Shown here: positions 7,746 through 16,494 of the stretch, in pieces
Numbering within the stretch: the stretch's first letter is position 1
Layout: every line of letters begins with the position of its first letter
Assembly: GCA_025454815.1 (NCBI GenBank)
Contig: JALONR010000005.1
Coordinates: forward strand, 1-64,000
Origin: Bacteroidales bacterium
Lineage (GTDB): Bacteria > Bacteroidota > Bacteroidia > Bacteroidales > VadinHA17
Reading direction: 5' to 3'
Length of the DNA stretch: 64,000 nucleotides
Translations under genes and position numbers: made by a program
The notes under the pieces: model-generated
The model's database searches: none
Told to the model about the DNA's origin: nothing
Seen by the model: the letters and a program-made list of their open reading frames with translations, nothing else

Positions 7746-9824
7746 TCAGTTAAAATTAGGTTTAATATCTGTAAAACCAGGCCCTGATATACCGAAATTC
7801 ACGACACCGGAGCCTGAATGCCCGGTATTGCCCGGCAGCTTATAGCCAGAAATATCAATGATTGTGTCCACCGGGAGTTTTTTCCCGGGGGAATAAATAA
7901 GTCCTTCCGGCTGCTTCTTGCCATCAGGGGTGACTACCATGGCGGTGAACATCCATTTTACAAGCCTTGTCTCTGCCGAGGTGAATAGTCCGACAGGCAG
8001 TTTGATGACAATGCTGTTCCAACCTTTGATAAGGTGTACTTTTGCAGGGGGCCTGCTCCACAGGTTTTCATTGGTATAGGGTGTCTCATGATCAGGCTTA
8101 ATCATCCGACTTTCCCAAACCGGAGGCGTAACCAGTTCTCCGTTAACCCAGACCCTGCTCTTCTCATAATCCCACTCACCCTGAGGCGGTGCCATATCAA
8201 GCTCAGACCTTCCGTAGTTATGGGTTGAGAAATGCAATCCCGCCTCCATTTCACCCGGACTGAAGACCCAGGTATAGGCGTATGCCGTGTGGTCAGGTTT
8301 GGGCTCATCGTAGAAGGCCGGCACCTTATCTCCCCATGTGTGCCTCAGGTACACCGCCGCACCTGCGGCAGTAAGAAAAGGGACCTGTGCCGATGAACCG
8401 CTGCCGGGATTGACTGCAAGATCTCTTTCAAACGATGCAGAATAATCCAGGTTCCCATTATTGGGATACTGGCTGCTGATATTCCAGAAGATATCTGTCT
8501 GGGCCAGGTACGGGAAGGGTATCCCATGGAGGCTCTTCTCCCTGATATCCATCATCCTGGACTCAAAGTCCCGGAACCTTTCATAGACATCATCACCCGG
8601 CATCCCCATCCTTACACCCCGCGACTTGATATCATCTCCACCTCCAATCCATGACCTTTCAGCAAATGCAAGCATCGTGGGGTAAAATGAATTGGAAACG
8701 AGGATATCCTCGACTGATGACGGTTTCCTGTCGTTCCATATGCCGCAAACGCCTCCGGCAAGAAATTCGGAACCCTGCCCCGAATCGCACATCCTCGAGT
8801 TGAAAATTGAGAAAAGGTCCGAGTAACAGTCAGTATGGTTGAGATAGCGGTATCTTGAATCAATTACCACAGTCCGGGGCGGAAGAGTAACATCAGCCCA
8901 GAGCTGCCGGATGGCATATTCATCCATAACACCTCCCGGCAGCCAACCTATAACCTCCATGCCATGGCTTCTGACAACAGCCATCATTTCCCTTACAAAA
9001 CCAGGATCTGTTATTTTCACCTCATCAGTGCCAATGTGAAAAAAGCGGCCGCTGAAAAGCTGACATGCCTCACCCAACAGTTGGCTTACAATCTTCTTAC
9101 CCTCTCCTGACTGCATGGTATGGCCCGTTGCCCTGGTGAACGCAGCGCTGTGGCCGGGCATGTCAATCTCGGGGATGACCTCTACGAAATATTCGTTACA
9201 GTACCTGATAAAATCTGCCACCTCCGCCTTCGAATAAAAGCCGTTTTTATCCCTCAACGTGACTGCCTCTGACACCAGTTCAGGGAGAATATCACTCGCC
9301 AGTCGCCACGCAATATCCTCGGTCAGGTGCCAGTGGAAGGTATTTATCTTGAACCTGGACAGTATTCTCACCTCTTCTTTCAGTTCTTCAATTGGAATAA
9401 AGCTTCTGCCCGTATCATGCATAAAGCCCCTGATCCTGAAAGCCGGCCAGTCTGTTACCATACAACCGGAAAAATACTGCCCTCTTTCATCAATTCCCTT
9501 CAACTGATCAAGTGTTGTCATTGCCCTGAAAAATCCCTCATCACCGGTTGCTTCCACGAGAACTGAATCTGAACTCACCGTCAGCCGGTAAGCTTCATCG
9601 ATGTTAACCGGGATTTCATCAATAGTCGTGACAACCACCTTTCTTACGCGAGGATCGTTAAAGGGATCTTCTCCCCTGAGATAGAATCTTCCGGGACTCC
9701 ATGTTATCTTTTGAGGCATGGGCAGCAGTGAGGGCTTTTCTTCAGCAGGTGATGCCGCAGCTTCAATGCATGCAAAGAGGATCAGTCCTGACAGCAAAAA
9801 CCGGCTTTTTGGAAGAAAGCTCAT
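7746..9824 (-). CDS. GH20 beta-N-acetylhexosaminidase, secreted
   Basis: A 692-residue exported glycosidase. The signal peptide spans about residues 1-25. An N-terminal GH20b-like alpha/beta domain (to about 125) is followed by the TIM barrel, which starts with RGFMHDTGRSF, carries FHWHLTED, and holds the catalytic pair Asp267-Glu268. The motif around the pair reads HIGTDE, where most members have HxGGDE. The last 200 or so residues form a beta-rich extension (GWNSIVIKLPVG) that looks like a carbohydrate-binding or jelly-roll domain. In this operon it would remove GlcNAc or GalNAc exposed after desialylation of glycoproteins. It lies 15 bp after the sialidase gene and 4 bp before nanA. Confidence 0.92.
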   Translation of the reverse strand: MSFLPKSRFLLSGLILFACIEAAASPAEEKPSLLPMPQKITWSPGRFYLRGEDPFNDPRVRKVVVTTIDEIPVNIDEAYRLTVSSDSVLVEATGDEGFFRAMTTLDQLKGIDERGQYFSGCMVTDWPAFRIRGFMHDTGRSFIPIEELKEEVRILSRFKINTFHWHLTEDIAWRLASDILPELVSEAVTLRDKNGFYSKAEVADFIRYCNEYFVEVIPEIDMPGHSAAFTRATGHTMQSGEGKKIVSQLLGEACQLFSGRFFHIGTDEVKITDPGFVREMMAVVRSHGMEVIGWLPGGVMDEYAIRQLWADVTLPPRTVVIDSRYRYLNHTDCYSDLFSIFNSRMCDSGQGSEFLAGGVCGIWNDRKPSSVEDILVSNSFYPTMLAFAERSWIGGGDDIKSRGVRMGMPGDDVYERFRDFESRMMDIREKSLHGIPFPYLAQTDIFWNISSQYPNNGNLDYSASFERDLAVNPGSGSSAQVPFLTAAGAAVYLRHTWGDKVPAFYDEPKPDHTAYAYTWVFSPGEMEAGLHFSTHNYGRSELDMAPPQGEWDYEKSRVWVNGELVTPPVWESRMIKPDHETPYTNENLWSRPPAKVHLIKGWNSIVIKLPVGLFTSAETRLVKWMFTAMVVTPDGKKQPEGLIYSPGKKLPVDTIIDISGYKLPGNTGHSGSGVVNFGISGPGFTDIKPNFN

Positions 9825-9839
9825 CTGCTCCGGGATTAA

Positions 9840-11480
9840 TTAGTTGCCTTCATCAAAAAAATCTCTTACAGGAATCTTCTGGAAATAGAGCTCTTTGGTT
9901 CCCTCATAGAGGATTCCTACATGTTCTTCATCAACCATTGTAAGGCATGAGTAACCGTAGCCCTGTGGAGCATAGACTTCAACGGCATTCGTGGCCGGCC
10001 AGGTCATCCCTTCGTCAGTGCTCATCCTTATGGTCATTTTTATGCGGCTCGATTTGTCGGCGGGATTTGAGAAAAAGAGTACTCTTTTGTATTCACCCCC
10101 GATTTTCACCTTTGCTGCGATCAGGCTAGCCATACAGTTTGGTTCTGGCAGGGCCGAGTTGGAAGTGGGGTGTGTGGTCCATGTCTGTCCGAGGTCAGCT
10201 GTAACAGCCACTGCCCTTCCGTTGGCCTCACCCTTGTCTGCCCTGTTGCGGTCATCACGCATGTTAAGCATCAGTGTACCGTCAGCAAGTTCAGCCACCT
10301 GAGCCTCGGTAGTATTTGATTTTGCACCCGTTCCGATATGCCAGCTGACACCTCCGTCCTTACTGTAAACAATGGTGGAATGGCAGGTATACTGACCGCC
10401 ATCGATTGCCTTTACCCCCAGGTCAGCCTTGAACTGTGCCGGGAAGACCAGGGTTCCGTCACTCATGGTTATACCACGACCGGGACCCTGAAGCAGCAAT
10501 TGCCATGCAGGACTTTTGATCTGTCCGGTAATATTTACCGGAGCTGACCAGGTAAGGCCCTCATCGGTACTCTTCACCAGCATGAACTGACCTGTTTCCT
10601 GAGGAGTCATACCAGGCATCGATGCCCACCAGAGCATTTTATCCGGTGCAGAGCCGCTCATCCATAGGGCTGCCGCCCAAAGGGTATTTGTAAAATGATC
10701 ATAGAGTATGCAGGGGTCACCTATTCCATTGAGATTCTGAGACAATCCCCCGTATTCTCCCATATCCATTATCACCTTCATTGGCTCCCATGAGCGGCCT
10801 CCGTCGGTGCTCCGGCTCATTCCGATGTCGATATCCTCCTGCAGGTCCTTGCTGTTGTTGTACCTTATATCATAAACAGCAACCAGAGTTCCGGAATTTG
10901 TTGTTACAATGCCGGGTATCCTGTAAGTGTCTGCTCCGTCCTGCCCCGCTTTCCTGACTATCCTGCCGAGGCGGATTACCCCCTCACCCTTCCCGGCGAT
11001 GTATTCAGCAGACGATCCGTCGCTGAAAGAAAAGGTAACAGATTCAATTTTGAGCTTCGAGGAAGGGTCAGCTTCCGGGTCAGCTCCGAAATCGAGGACA
11101 AAAGTATGCTTACCCTCGCCAACGGCCAGGTTACCCTTAAGCAGGGTATTAACTGCCGGATTATCAGATTTTGCCCACTGGGTCTTTACAGGTACTCCGG
11201 GTACAACTCCGGTATACCATGCAGTCAGAGCGTCAAGTGACCCTGTCTCACTGTCAGGTGAGAATGTCACCCCGATACCGGTCAGTGTAAGGTCTGGGCC
11301 CGAACCGGAGACAGTAAACATGGTCTTAACCCGCTCATTGTGTTCAGATTCAGGAAAAACAGGTTCAACGGAAAATATTGCCTCCGCATCACCGGCTTTC
11401 ATTACTGACACTGTTTCCTGTGATTCCCCGCACCTGGATGCTGATAGCATCAGAGCTAAAATAAGCAGCAATATTCTCAT
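9840..11480 (-). CDS. nanH: exo-alpha-sialidase, GH33
   Basis: A 546-residue secreted sialidase. After the signal peptide (about 1-17, possibly lipidated at Cys17) comes a beta-sandwich domain of about 150 residues, like the N-terminal domain of Bacteroides sialidases. The catalytic propeller begins with the arginine-triad motif YRIP at 186-189. Five Asp-box type repeats follow, beginning SRSTDGGRSW (222-231), then KSTDEGLTW, SKDGGVSW, TADLGQTW and STDEGMTW. It releases terminal sialic acid from host or environmental glycans. It is the first enzyme gene after susD but is separated from it by 113 bp that hold a strong hairpin, so its expression may be lower than that of susCD. Confidence 0.94.
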   Translation of the reverse strand: MRILLLILALMLSASRCGESQETVSVMKAGDAEAIFSVEPVFPESEHNERVKTMFTVSGSGPDLTLTGIGVTFSPDSETGSLDALTAWYTGVVPGVPVKTQWAKSDNPAVNTLLKGNLAVGEGKHTFVLDFGADPEADPSSKLKIESVTFSFSDGSSAEYIAGKGEGVIRLGRIVRKAGQDGADTYRIPGIVTTNSGTLVAVYDIRYNNSKDLQEDIDIGMSRSTDGGRSWEPMKVIMDMGEYGGLSQNLNGIGDPCILYDHFTNTLWAAALWMSGSAPDKMLWWASMPGMTPQETGQFMLVKSTDEGLTWSAPVNITGQIKSPAWQLLLQGPGRGITMSDGTLVFPAQFKADLGVKAIDGGQYTCHSTIVYSKDGGVSWHIGTGAKSNTTEAQVAELADGTLMLNMRDDRNRADKGEANGRAVAVTADLGQTWTTHPTSNSALPEPNCMASLIAAKVKIGGEYKRVLFFSNPADKSSRIKMTIRMSTDEGMTWPATNAVEVYAPQGYGYSCLTMVDEEHVGILYEGTKELYFQKIPVRDFFDEGN

Positions 11481-11510
11481 AAATACAAAGCTTTAAAAAA
11501 AATGTGAGTT

Positions 11511-11560
11511 TAAAAACAGGCAGTGTCCCGGCCGTCAGACGGCCGGGACTGTCTGCCTGT
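11511..11560 (-). terminator. intrinsic terminator/attenuator between susD and sialidase
   Basis: On the minus strand an outer stem ACAGGCAG/CTGCCTGT (8 bp) encloses, through a small asymmetric internal loop, an inner stem of ten G/C-rich pairs (GTCCCGGCCG/CGGCCGGGAC) with a TCTGA loop. Five T residues follow (complement of 11511-11515). This is a textbook Rho-independent signal placed inside an operon, so it would favour susCD transcripts over the enzyme genes. Partial readthrough is inferred. Confidence 0.8.
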
Positions 11561-11593
11561 CACCCTAAAACCCGGTTGAAAAACACCATAATC

Positions 11594-13081
11594 CTAATAA
11601 CCCTCTGTCTGCTCCAGCATGGAATCATCGGCCAGCATGCTCTGTGAAATCGAATAATATATCTTGTATGCTTCAGACGGGTTCATTGTAGCCACCTCGT
11701 CAAAGACAAAAGTGCCTCCGGCCCTTACCAGGTCCCACCACCTCTTGCCTTCACCGATGAATTCCTTCATCCTCTCGTCAAGGATGGCTTTTGCATTTGC
11801 CGCCTGGGTGCCGTTGGTGTAAATGTAAGGCGCACCATAACTTGCCCCGTAAGCCCTCTGCCTTACTGCATTGATCTGGTCAGATGGGTCGGCTGAAAGG
11901 TTATTCCTGGCTTCGGCAAGCATCAGCAGAACATCAGCATAACGGTACAGGGGAACATTATTGAAATCCTTCCTCAGGTTGTCCACATCCACAATCCCCA
12001 GAAACTTGTTCAGAACAGCACCCTGGTAGCTTGCCTCACCAGCAACATAGGGGATGTGGACGGCGCCATCAGTGTAGAGCCGTAGGAACGTATTCCTCCT
12101 TGAGTCATTGACATCATCTATCAGCAACAGGGTCTTGTCTGAAGGGCCATAACGACTAGCACCGTTTATTACATATCCGGACATTGAATTGCCTCCGTCG
12201 TCAAACATCGGTCTGATATCCACTGCCCTGCCTGTAAAACTGTTGTAGAAGTTGGAAGCCTGGTCTTTCTGATAATCGAATGCGAAGATGAACTCCTTGT
12301 TGTTCTCATTGCCCTGACCCCACAGCTTGTCAGAAGCAACCAGCTCAAAACCGGTTACTGCCTCCAGCGCTGTTCTGGCTTCGGTGAAATCACTGTTTCC
12401 GCCACCGAGAACCTTGCCTGACCAGAGATATACGTCCCCTTTCAGAGCCAGGGTAGCTCCTTTTGACCAGAAGACATTCCTTCCCAGCCATAGGCTGTTG
12501 TCATCGCCAAAATATTCAAGGGATTTGGCAATGTCACTCTTGACGAGCTGCATCACCTCGCTTTTGGGTGAACGGGGTTTCTTGAGTTTTACAAGATCCA
12601 CTTCCAGCAGAGGCTCAGTGGTGATGGGTACATCACCCCAGGCCCTCAGCATGGTGTAATAAACCTGTGCACGAATCCCATACACCTGACCCATGAGATG
12701 GTTAAGATCAGACTGTTTTGTGAACTTGACATCGGGTGCATTCTTGATGAAATCATTCAGATAATGGATGAATCCGTAAAAATTGGCCCAGTTGCCAAAA
12801 TGAACGACAGTGGAACTGATATTGTTTTCTATCAGGTCTGTTCCGAAAGGAGACTCTATGGTGTTTCCGCCCCATACGTCAGAGCGCAGTTCACCCATCT
12901 GCCAGAAGGTACCGGCATAGCCCCTGTAGGATGCCATTATTCCGGTATGAGCAGCCTTTACGGCCTCCTCACTCTCCCAGAAGCCATTGAAGGTGAGCTG
13001 ACTTTCAGGCTGCATGTCGAGCTCACATGCATTAAGCATCGTGATGCCCACAAGTAGTATGATAAGTTTTTTCATTTTCAT
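11594..13081 (-). CDS. SusD/RagB family sialoglycan-binding lipoprotein
   Basis: A 495-residue SusD-type protein of normal length. The lipoprotein signal ends at Cys19 (ITMLNAC), and an early MQPES and FWESEEAV pattern is typical of the family. TPR-like helical segments occur through the middle, and the C-terminal RxxLxxERxxEFxGEGxRWWDLVR-like region is present as ILDERMKEFIGEGKRW. It would cap the SusC channel at the cell surface and help capture sialylated oligosaccharides or sialic acid. It starts 12 bp after the susC gene. Confidence 0.94.
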   Translation of the reverse strand: MKMKKLIILLVGITMLNACELDMQPESQLTFNGFWESEEAVKAAHTGIMASYRGYAGTFWQMGELRSDVWGGNTIESPFGTDLIENNISSTVVHFGNWANFYGFIHYLNDFIKNAPDVKFTKQSDLNHLMGQVYGIRAQVYYTMLRAWGDVPITTEPLLEVDLVKLKKPRSPKSEVMQLVKSDIAKSLEYFGDDNSLWLGRNVFWSKGATLALKGDVYLWSGKVLGGGNSDFTEARTALEAVTGFELVASDKLWGQGNENNKEFIFAFDYQKDQASNFYNSFTGRAVDIRPMFDDGGNSMSGYVINGASRYGPSDKTLLLIDDVNDSRRNTFLRLYTDGAVHIPYVAGEASYQGAVLNKFLGIVDVDNLRKDFNNVPLYRYADVLLMLAEARNNLSADPSDQINAVRQRAYGASYGAPYIYTNGTQAANAKAILDERMKEFIGEGKRWWDLVRAGGTFVFDEVATMNPSEAYKIYYSISQSMLADDSMLEQTEGY

Positions 13082-13093
13082 TTGTTTTTGATA

Positions 13094-16000
13094 TTAGAAA
13101 GTGACGCTTAAACCAAGGGTATATGTCCTGGGAAGCGGAAATCTTCCATAGTCGATGCCATCACCCGATTCTTCCGGCAAGCTGCCAGAGAAACCATTTA
13201 AATAGGCCAGGTTGGCGCCGGTAAAGTAGACCCTGAGATCATTGAACAGATCATTGACCTTGCTCCCGGGAAGAGTGTAACTGAGTGTTACCTCCCTGAG
13301 GGCAAGGAAGTCACCTTTTTCCCACATCCTTGAGCTGCTGCTGGTCATTGAACCCTGGTCACCGCCTCCGGCGAGATGGTTCTTCTGCCTGTCAACCAAC
13401 GTGAAGATGGGAATGTTGGATGTCGGATTCTCCGGAGTCCAGGTATCCCTGATCTCAACCGGACCGTTCTGGTTCCCCTGGGTCTGTGCGATTCCCTTGA
13501 CCCTCCGGCCGTTGATGATCATATGTCCTACGGTAAAGTCACTCCTTACAAACAGGTTGAAATTCCTGTAGGTCAGACCTGAGGTGAGACCACCGGAGAA
13601 TTTAGGGGTTCTGCGTCCTATCACTTCCCTGTCAAGGTAGTTGATGATATTGTCACCATTGACATCCTTCCAGATTGCATCACCAAGGAAACGAGTATCC
13701 TTGTCCTGTGCAAACTCAACAATCCTTCCTGCATGGGCATTGATCTGCTCCTGGGTCTGATAAACTCCCTCGAATATATAGGCAGTGATTACGTCATATC
13801 CGACCCTCTCACCTTCCTGGAGACCACCTACGTAAATTGTGGTCCCTGTTGCAGGGTCATAGATTTCCGTACCACCCTGCCTGTTTTTGTCCACACCGTT
13901 GTCAGGAAGCTGCTTGGCGTAGTTCCTGACCCTGTAATATGTCAGCCCCAGGTTCCATGTCAGATCTGACGTCTTAACTACATCAGCATTTAGCTGCAGT
14001 TCAATACCCCGGTTCTGAAGAGTTCCGTTATTTGTTGTAATTGAAGAGAATCCTGTCCAGAGCGGGAGGGTAAGTGCTGCAAGCTTATCCTTTACATCCC
14101 TGACAAAGTAATCGGCTATTACCGTCACCCTGTTGTCAAACAGCCCCATATCCAGGCCGAAGTTGAGAGTTGTGGAACGTTCCCACTTGAGATCCAGAAG
14201 GGGCAGTCCGTTGTTGACATAACCAGTCTGGCCATAGTATACTGATGTTGCGCCATAGCTTCCGAACACGCCAAAGTTGCTGAGAATGTCAATATTGCCA
14301 TTAACACCGTAGCTGACCCTGGGCTTGAACTTGGTTACATATTCACTTACGCGTGAGTTCCTGAAGAAATCTTCATTGTGGGCATTCCACCCGAGTGATA
14401 TGCCCGGGAAGAAATCATACTTGTTGTTCCCGAGACGTGAGGTTCCGTCATAACGGAATGTAAGCCCGAGAAGATACTTGTAATTGAAATCATAGTTAAC
14501 CTGCCCGAAGAGTGAAGCAATTTCGTACCCGGTCCTGAAAGAATACGGAACACCGCTGGCCTCTGAGCCCACATTCATGGTATAGATCAGGTCAGTGGGA
14601 GAGAGTCGGGTTCCCCCACTCATATTGAATGACTTTTCGGTAAAATATTCAGCACCCAGCAATGCATTCACATTGTGCAGCCCCGCAAATGATTTTTTGT
14701 AATTAAGCAAGCCGGTCAGCTGATGACGGAGTGTCCTGGCCAGCGATGCTGATGCGTTGCGTGAAGTGATAAGGCTTCCCGAATTAAGATATGCCTTTGT
14801 GAACGATTCGTTGCTGTTGTTGACCGAGAAGTGGCTGCCTCTCAGGGTGGCAGTAAAATCCTTCAGGAATGTGTAATCAAACTGCACAGACCCTGACAGT
14901 CTCTGCTCAAGGTTGTAGTTGACAAACTTGTCATAGTAGTAAAGAGGGTTGCCGAATCCGAGGTAGGTACCAGGCTGGTACTCATTTGAAAGACTACCGT
15001 CAGGATTATTATTATATATACGTGATGTCGGGGCAAGACCTGCCGTCCTCTGGAAAAGGTTGTAGTCGCTGTCATATGGCAGGTCCCTGTTGGAGTGCGC
15101 ATAGAATATGTTTGATGAAACCTTGAGGGCATCCGTCAGCTTGTAGGAGGCATTGAAGGTACCTGAAACTCTCTTGAAGGCAGAGCCGATAACCAGGCCG
15201 TTGTCATCCATGAACCCGAGGCCGAGGTAATAGGTGCCCCTGTCATTGCCGCCGTCAAAGGAAAGTGTGTAGTCCTGCGAATTGCTTTTCTGATAGAAGA
15301 GCTCATTCATCTGGTTCTCCATGAAAATCAGGGTAGTGCCTGGATTGACCGGATCTTCCATTGTCTGCCATCCGTCATAGGCGAGGAGGTACTCGTTGGC
15401 AGGTGAAAGGACCATTGTAGTGTATATTGAGTTGGTAGTATTGTTTCCTACACCGGCGGCATTGTTTCCCGTAAGGAACTGGTTGAGCCAGGCATAACCC
15501 ATAACCTCCTGGGCGGCTTTTACCGCAAGCCTGTTAAACTTGACGTAATCAGCTGCATTGAGATACTCCATCGGATCACTGGGGCGGTTATTGAAGGTAA
15601 ACTTTGACCTGAGGGTAATGTTTGCCTTGCCGCTCTTTCCCTTTCTTGTCGTTACCAGGATAACACCGTTGGCAGCCCTTGCACCATAAATGGCGGTTGA
15701 GGCTGCATCCTTCAGAACCTCTATTGACTCAACGTCATCAGAGTTGAGTGCATAGAATGTGCTGGGGACACCGTCAACAAGGATCAGGGGTGAACCTGTT
15801 CCGTCAAAACTGGTACCGCCGCGTACCACCAGGTTCGGCGTAGTTCCGGGCTGACCACTGGTCTGGGTTACCTTAAGCCCTGCAATAGTACCCTGCAGTG
15901 CAGTGGCAATATTCGAGCGCGGAGCATTCTCAAGTACCCTGGTATCAAGCTTTGAAATGGAGGTTGTCATCTCCGCGCGGGACTGGGTGCTGTAACCGGT

Positions 16001-16339
16001 TACAACAATCTCATCAAGGACAGTTGTCTCCTGTGCCAGCAGAATATCGATAACATCCCTGCTGCCGATTGCAACAGTCTGTGTGACATAACCCACCATG
16101 GAGACAACAATTTCATTGCTGCCGGCAGGAACATTCAATTCATAGGAGCCGTCAGCCTGGGTGGAAGTTCCCACTGTCGTGCCCCTGACAATAATAGTCA
16201 CAGAAGGCAACGGAAGCCCGTCTCCGGCATCAGTCACCGTTCCTCTGATGGATTTCTGGGCCATCATTGTGCTTCCGCTCAGTAATACAGCAAGCAGAAA
16301 CATCATCAACCCAGGTAAGAAAGTTACTTTTCTTTTCAT
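13094..16339 (-). CDS. SusC/RagA family TonB-dependent outer membrane transporter
   Basis: A 1081-residue TonB-dependent transporter. Signal peptide about 1-27; carboxypeptidase-regulatory-like domain about 28-110 (IRGTVTDAGDGLPLPSVT); TonB-box and plug region starting near VLDEIVVTGYSTQSR; plug with IEVLKDAASTAIYGARAANGV; then a large beta-barrel ending in a terminal aromatic (SVTF). No STN domain is present, so there is no sign of anti-sigma signalling. It is the first gene of the sialic-acid operon and pairs with the SusD 12 bp downstream. The start is supported by the signal peptide and by a promoter about 70 bp upstream. Confidence 0.95.
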   Translation of the reverse strand: MKRKVTFLPGLMMFLLAVLLSGSTMMAQKSIRGTVTDAGDGLPLPSVTIIVRGTTVGTSTQADGSYELNVPAGSNEIVVSMVGYVTQTVAIGSRDVIDILLAQETTVLDEIVVTGYSTQSRAEMTTSISKLDTRVLENAPRSNIATALQGTIAGLKVTQTSGQPGTTPNLVVRGGTSFDGTGSPLILVDGVPSTFYALNSDDVESIEVLKDAASTAIYGARAANGVILVTTRKGKSGKANITLRSKFTFNNRPSDPMEYLNAADYVKFNRLAVKAAQEVMGYAWLNQFLTGNNAAGVGNNTTNSIYTTMVLSPANEYLLAYDGWQTMEDPVNPGTTLIFMENQMNELFYQKSNSQDYTLSFDGGNDRGTYYLGLGFMDDNGLVIGSAFKRVSGTFNASYKLTDALKVSSNIFYAHSNRDLPYDSDYNLFQRTAGLAPTSRIYNNNPDGSLSNEYQPGTYLGFGNPLYYYDKFVNYNLEQRLSGSVQFDYTFLKDFTATLRGSHFSVNNSNESFTKAYLNSGSLITSRNASASLARTLRHQLTGLLNYKKSFAGLHNVNALLGAEYFTEKSFNMSGGTRLSPTDLIYTMNVGSEASGVPYSFRTGYEIASLFGQVNYDFNYKYLLGLTFRYDGTSRLGNNKYDFFPGISLGWNAHNEDFFRNSRVSEYVTKFKPRVSYGVNGNIDILSNFGVFGSYGATSVYYGQTGYVNNGLPLLDLKWERSTTLNFGLDMGLFDNRVTVIADYFVRDVKDKLAALTLPLWTGFSSITTNNGTLQNRGIELQLNADVVKTSDLTWNLGLTYYRVRNYAKQLPDNGVDKNRQGGTEIYDPATGTTIYVGGLQEGERVGYDVITAYIFEGVYQTQEQINAHAGRIVEFAQDKDTRFLGDAIWKDVNGDNIINYLDREVIGRRTPKFSGGLTSGLTYRNFNLFVRSDFTVGHMIINGRRVKGIAQTQGNQNGPVEIRDTWTPENPTSNIPIFTLVDRQKNHLAGGGDQGSMTSSSSRMWEKGDFLALREVTLSYTLPGSKVNDLFNDLRVYFTGANLAYLNGFSGSLPEESGDGIDYGRFPLPRTYTLGLSVTF

Positions 16340-16386
16340 AGAGTGTGATTGGTTTGGGGTTAATATTAACTATTGTTAAAAATGTT

Positions 16387-16401
16387 TTATGTAATACATA
16401 A
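16387..16401. promoter_or_regulatory. probable NanR operator (15-bp perfect palindrome)
   Basis: TTATGTA-A-TACATAA is a perfect inverted repeat with 7-bp arms around one central base. It contains the GT-N3-AC core common to operators of FadR/FCD-type GntR regulators. It lies just downstream of the predicted susC -7 element, at the likely transcription start, and about 95 bp before the nanR start codon. It is the best candidate site for repression relieved by a sialic-acid metabolite. Confidence 0.7.
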
Positions 16402-16408
16402 GACAGTA

Positions 16409-16438
16409 CAAAAATAATTTTTTAATTTTACATGCAAC
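16409..16438 (-). promoter_or_regulatory. promoter of the sialic-acid (sus/nan) operon
   Basis: On the minus strand TATTTTTG (16409-16416) matches TAnnTTTG. GTTG (16435-16438) is 18 bp upstream, slightly short for a -33 element. The transcription start would fall at or beside the palindrome at 16387-16401, giving a leader of roughly 60 bp before susC. Confidence 0.6.
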
Positions 16439-16494
16439 AGTTCTGCCGTTTTTTTTTCTTCTTTTGTATTAATTTTCTTGAAATCAAACCAATA

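Noticed and set aside
10927..11496. Plus-strand open frame of 189 codons
   Set aside because: Antisense to the N-terminal half of the sialidase, Ser/Pro-rich translation with no motif.
16432..16494. Upstream extension of the GntR regulator
   Set aside because: The extra 21 residues are Phe-rich and unlike the family; ATG at 16495 leads directly into the conserved winged helix.
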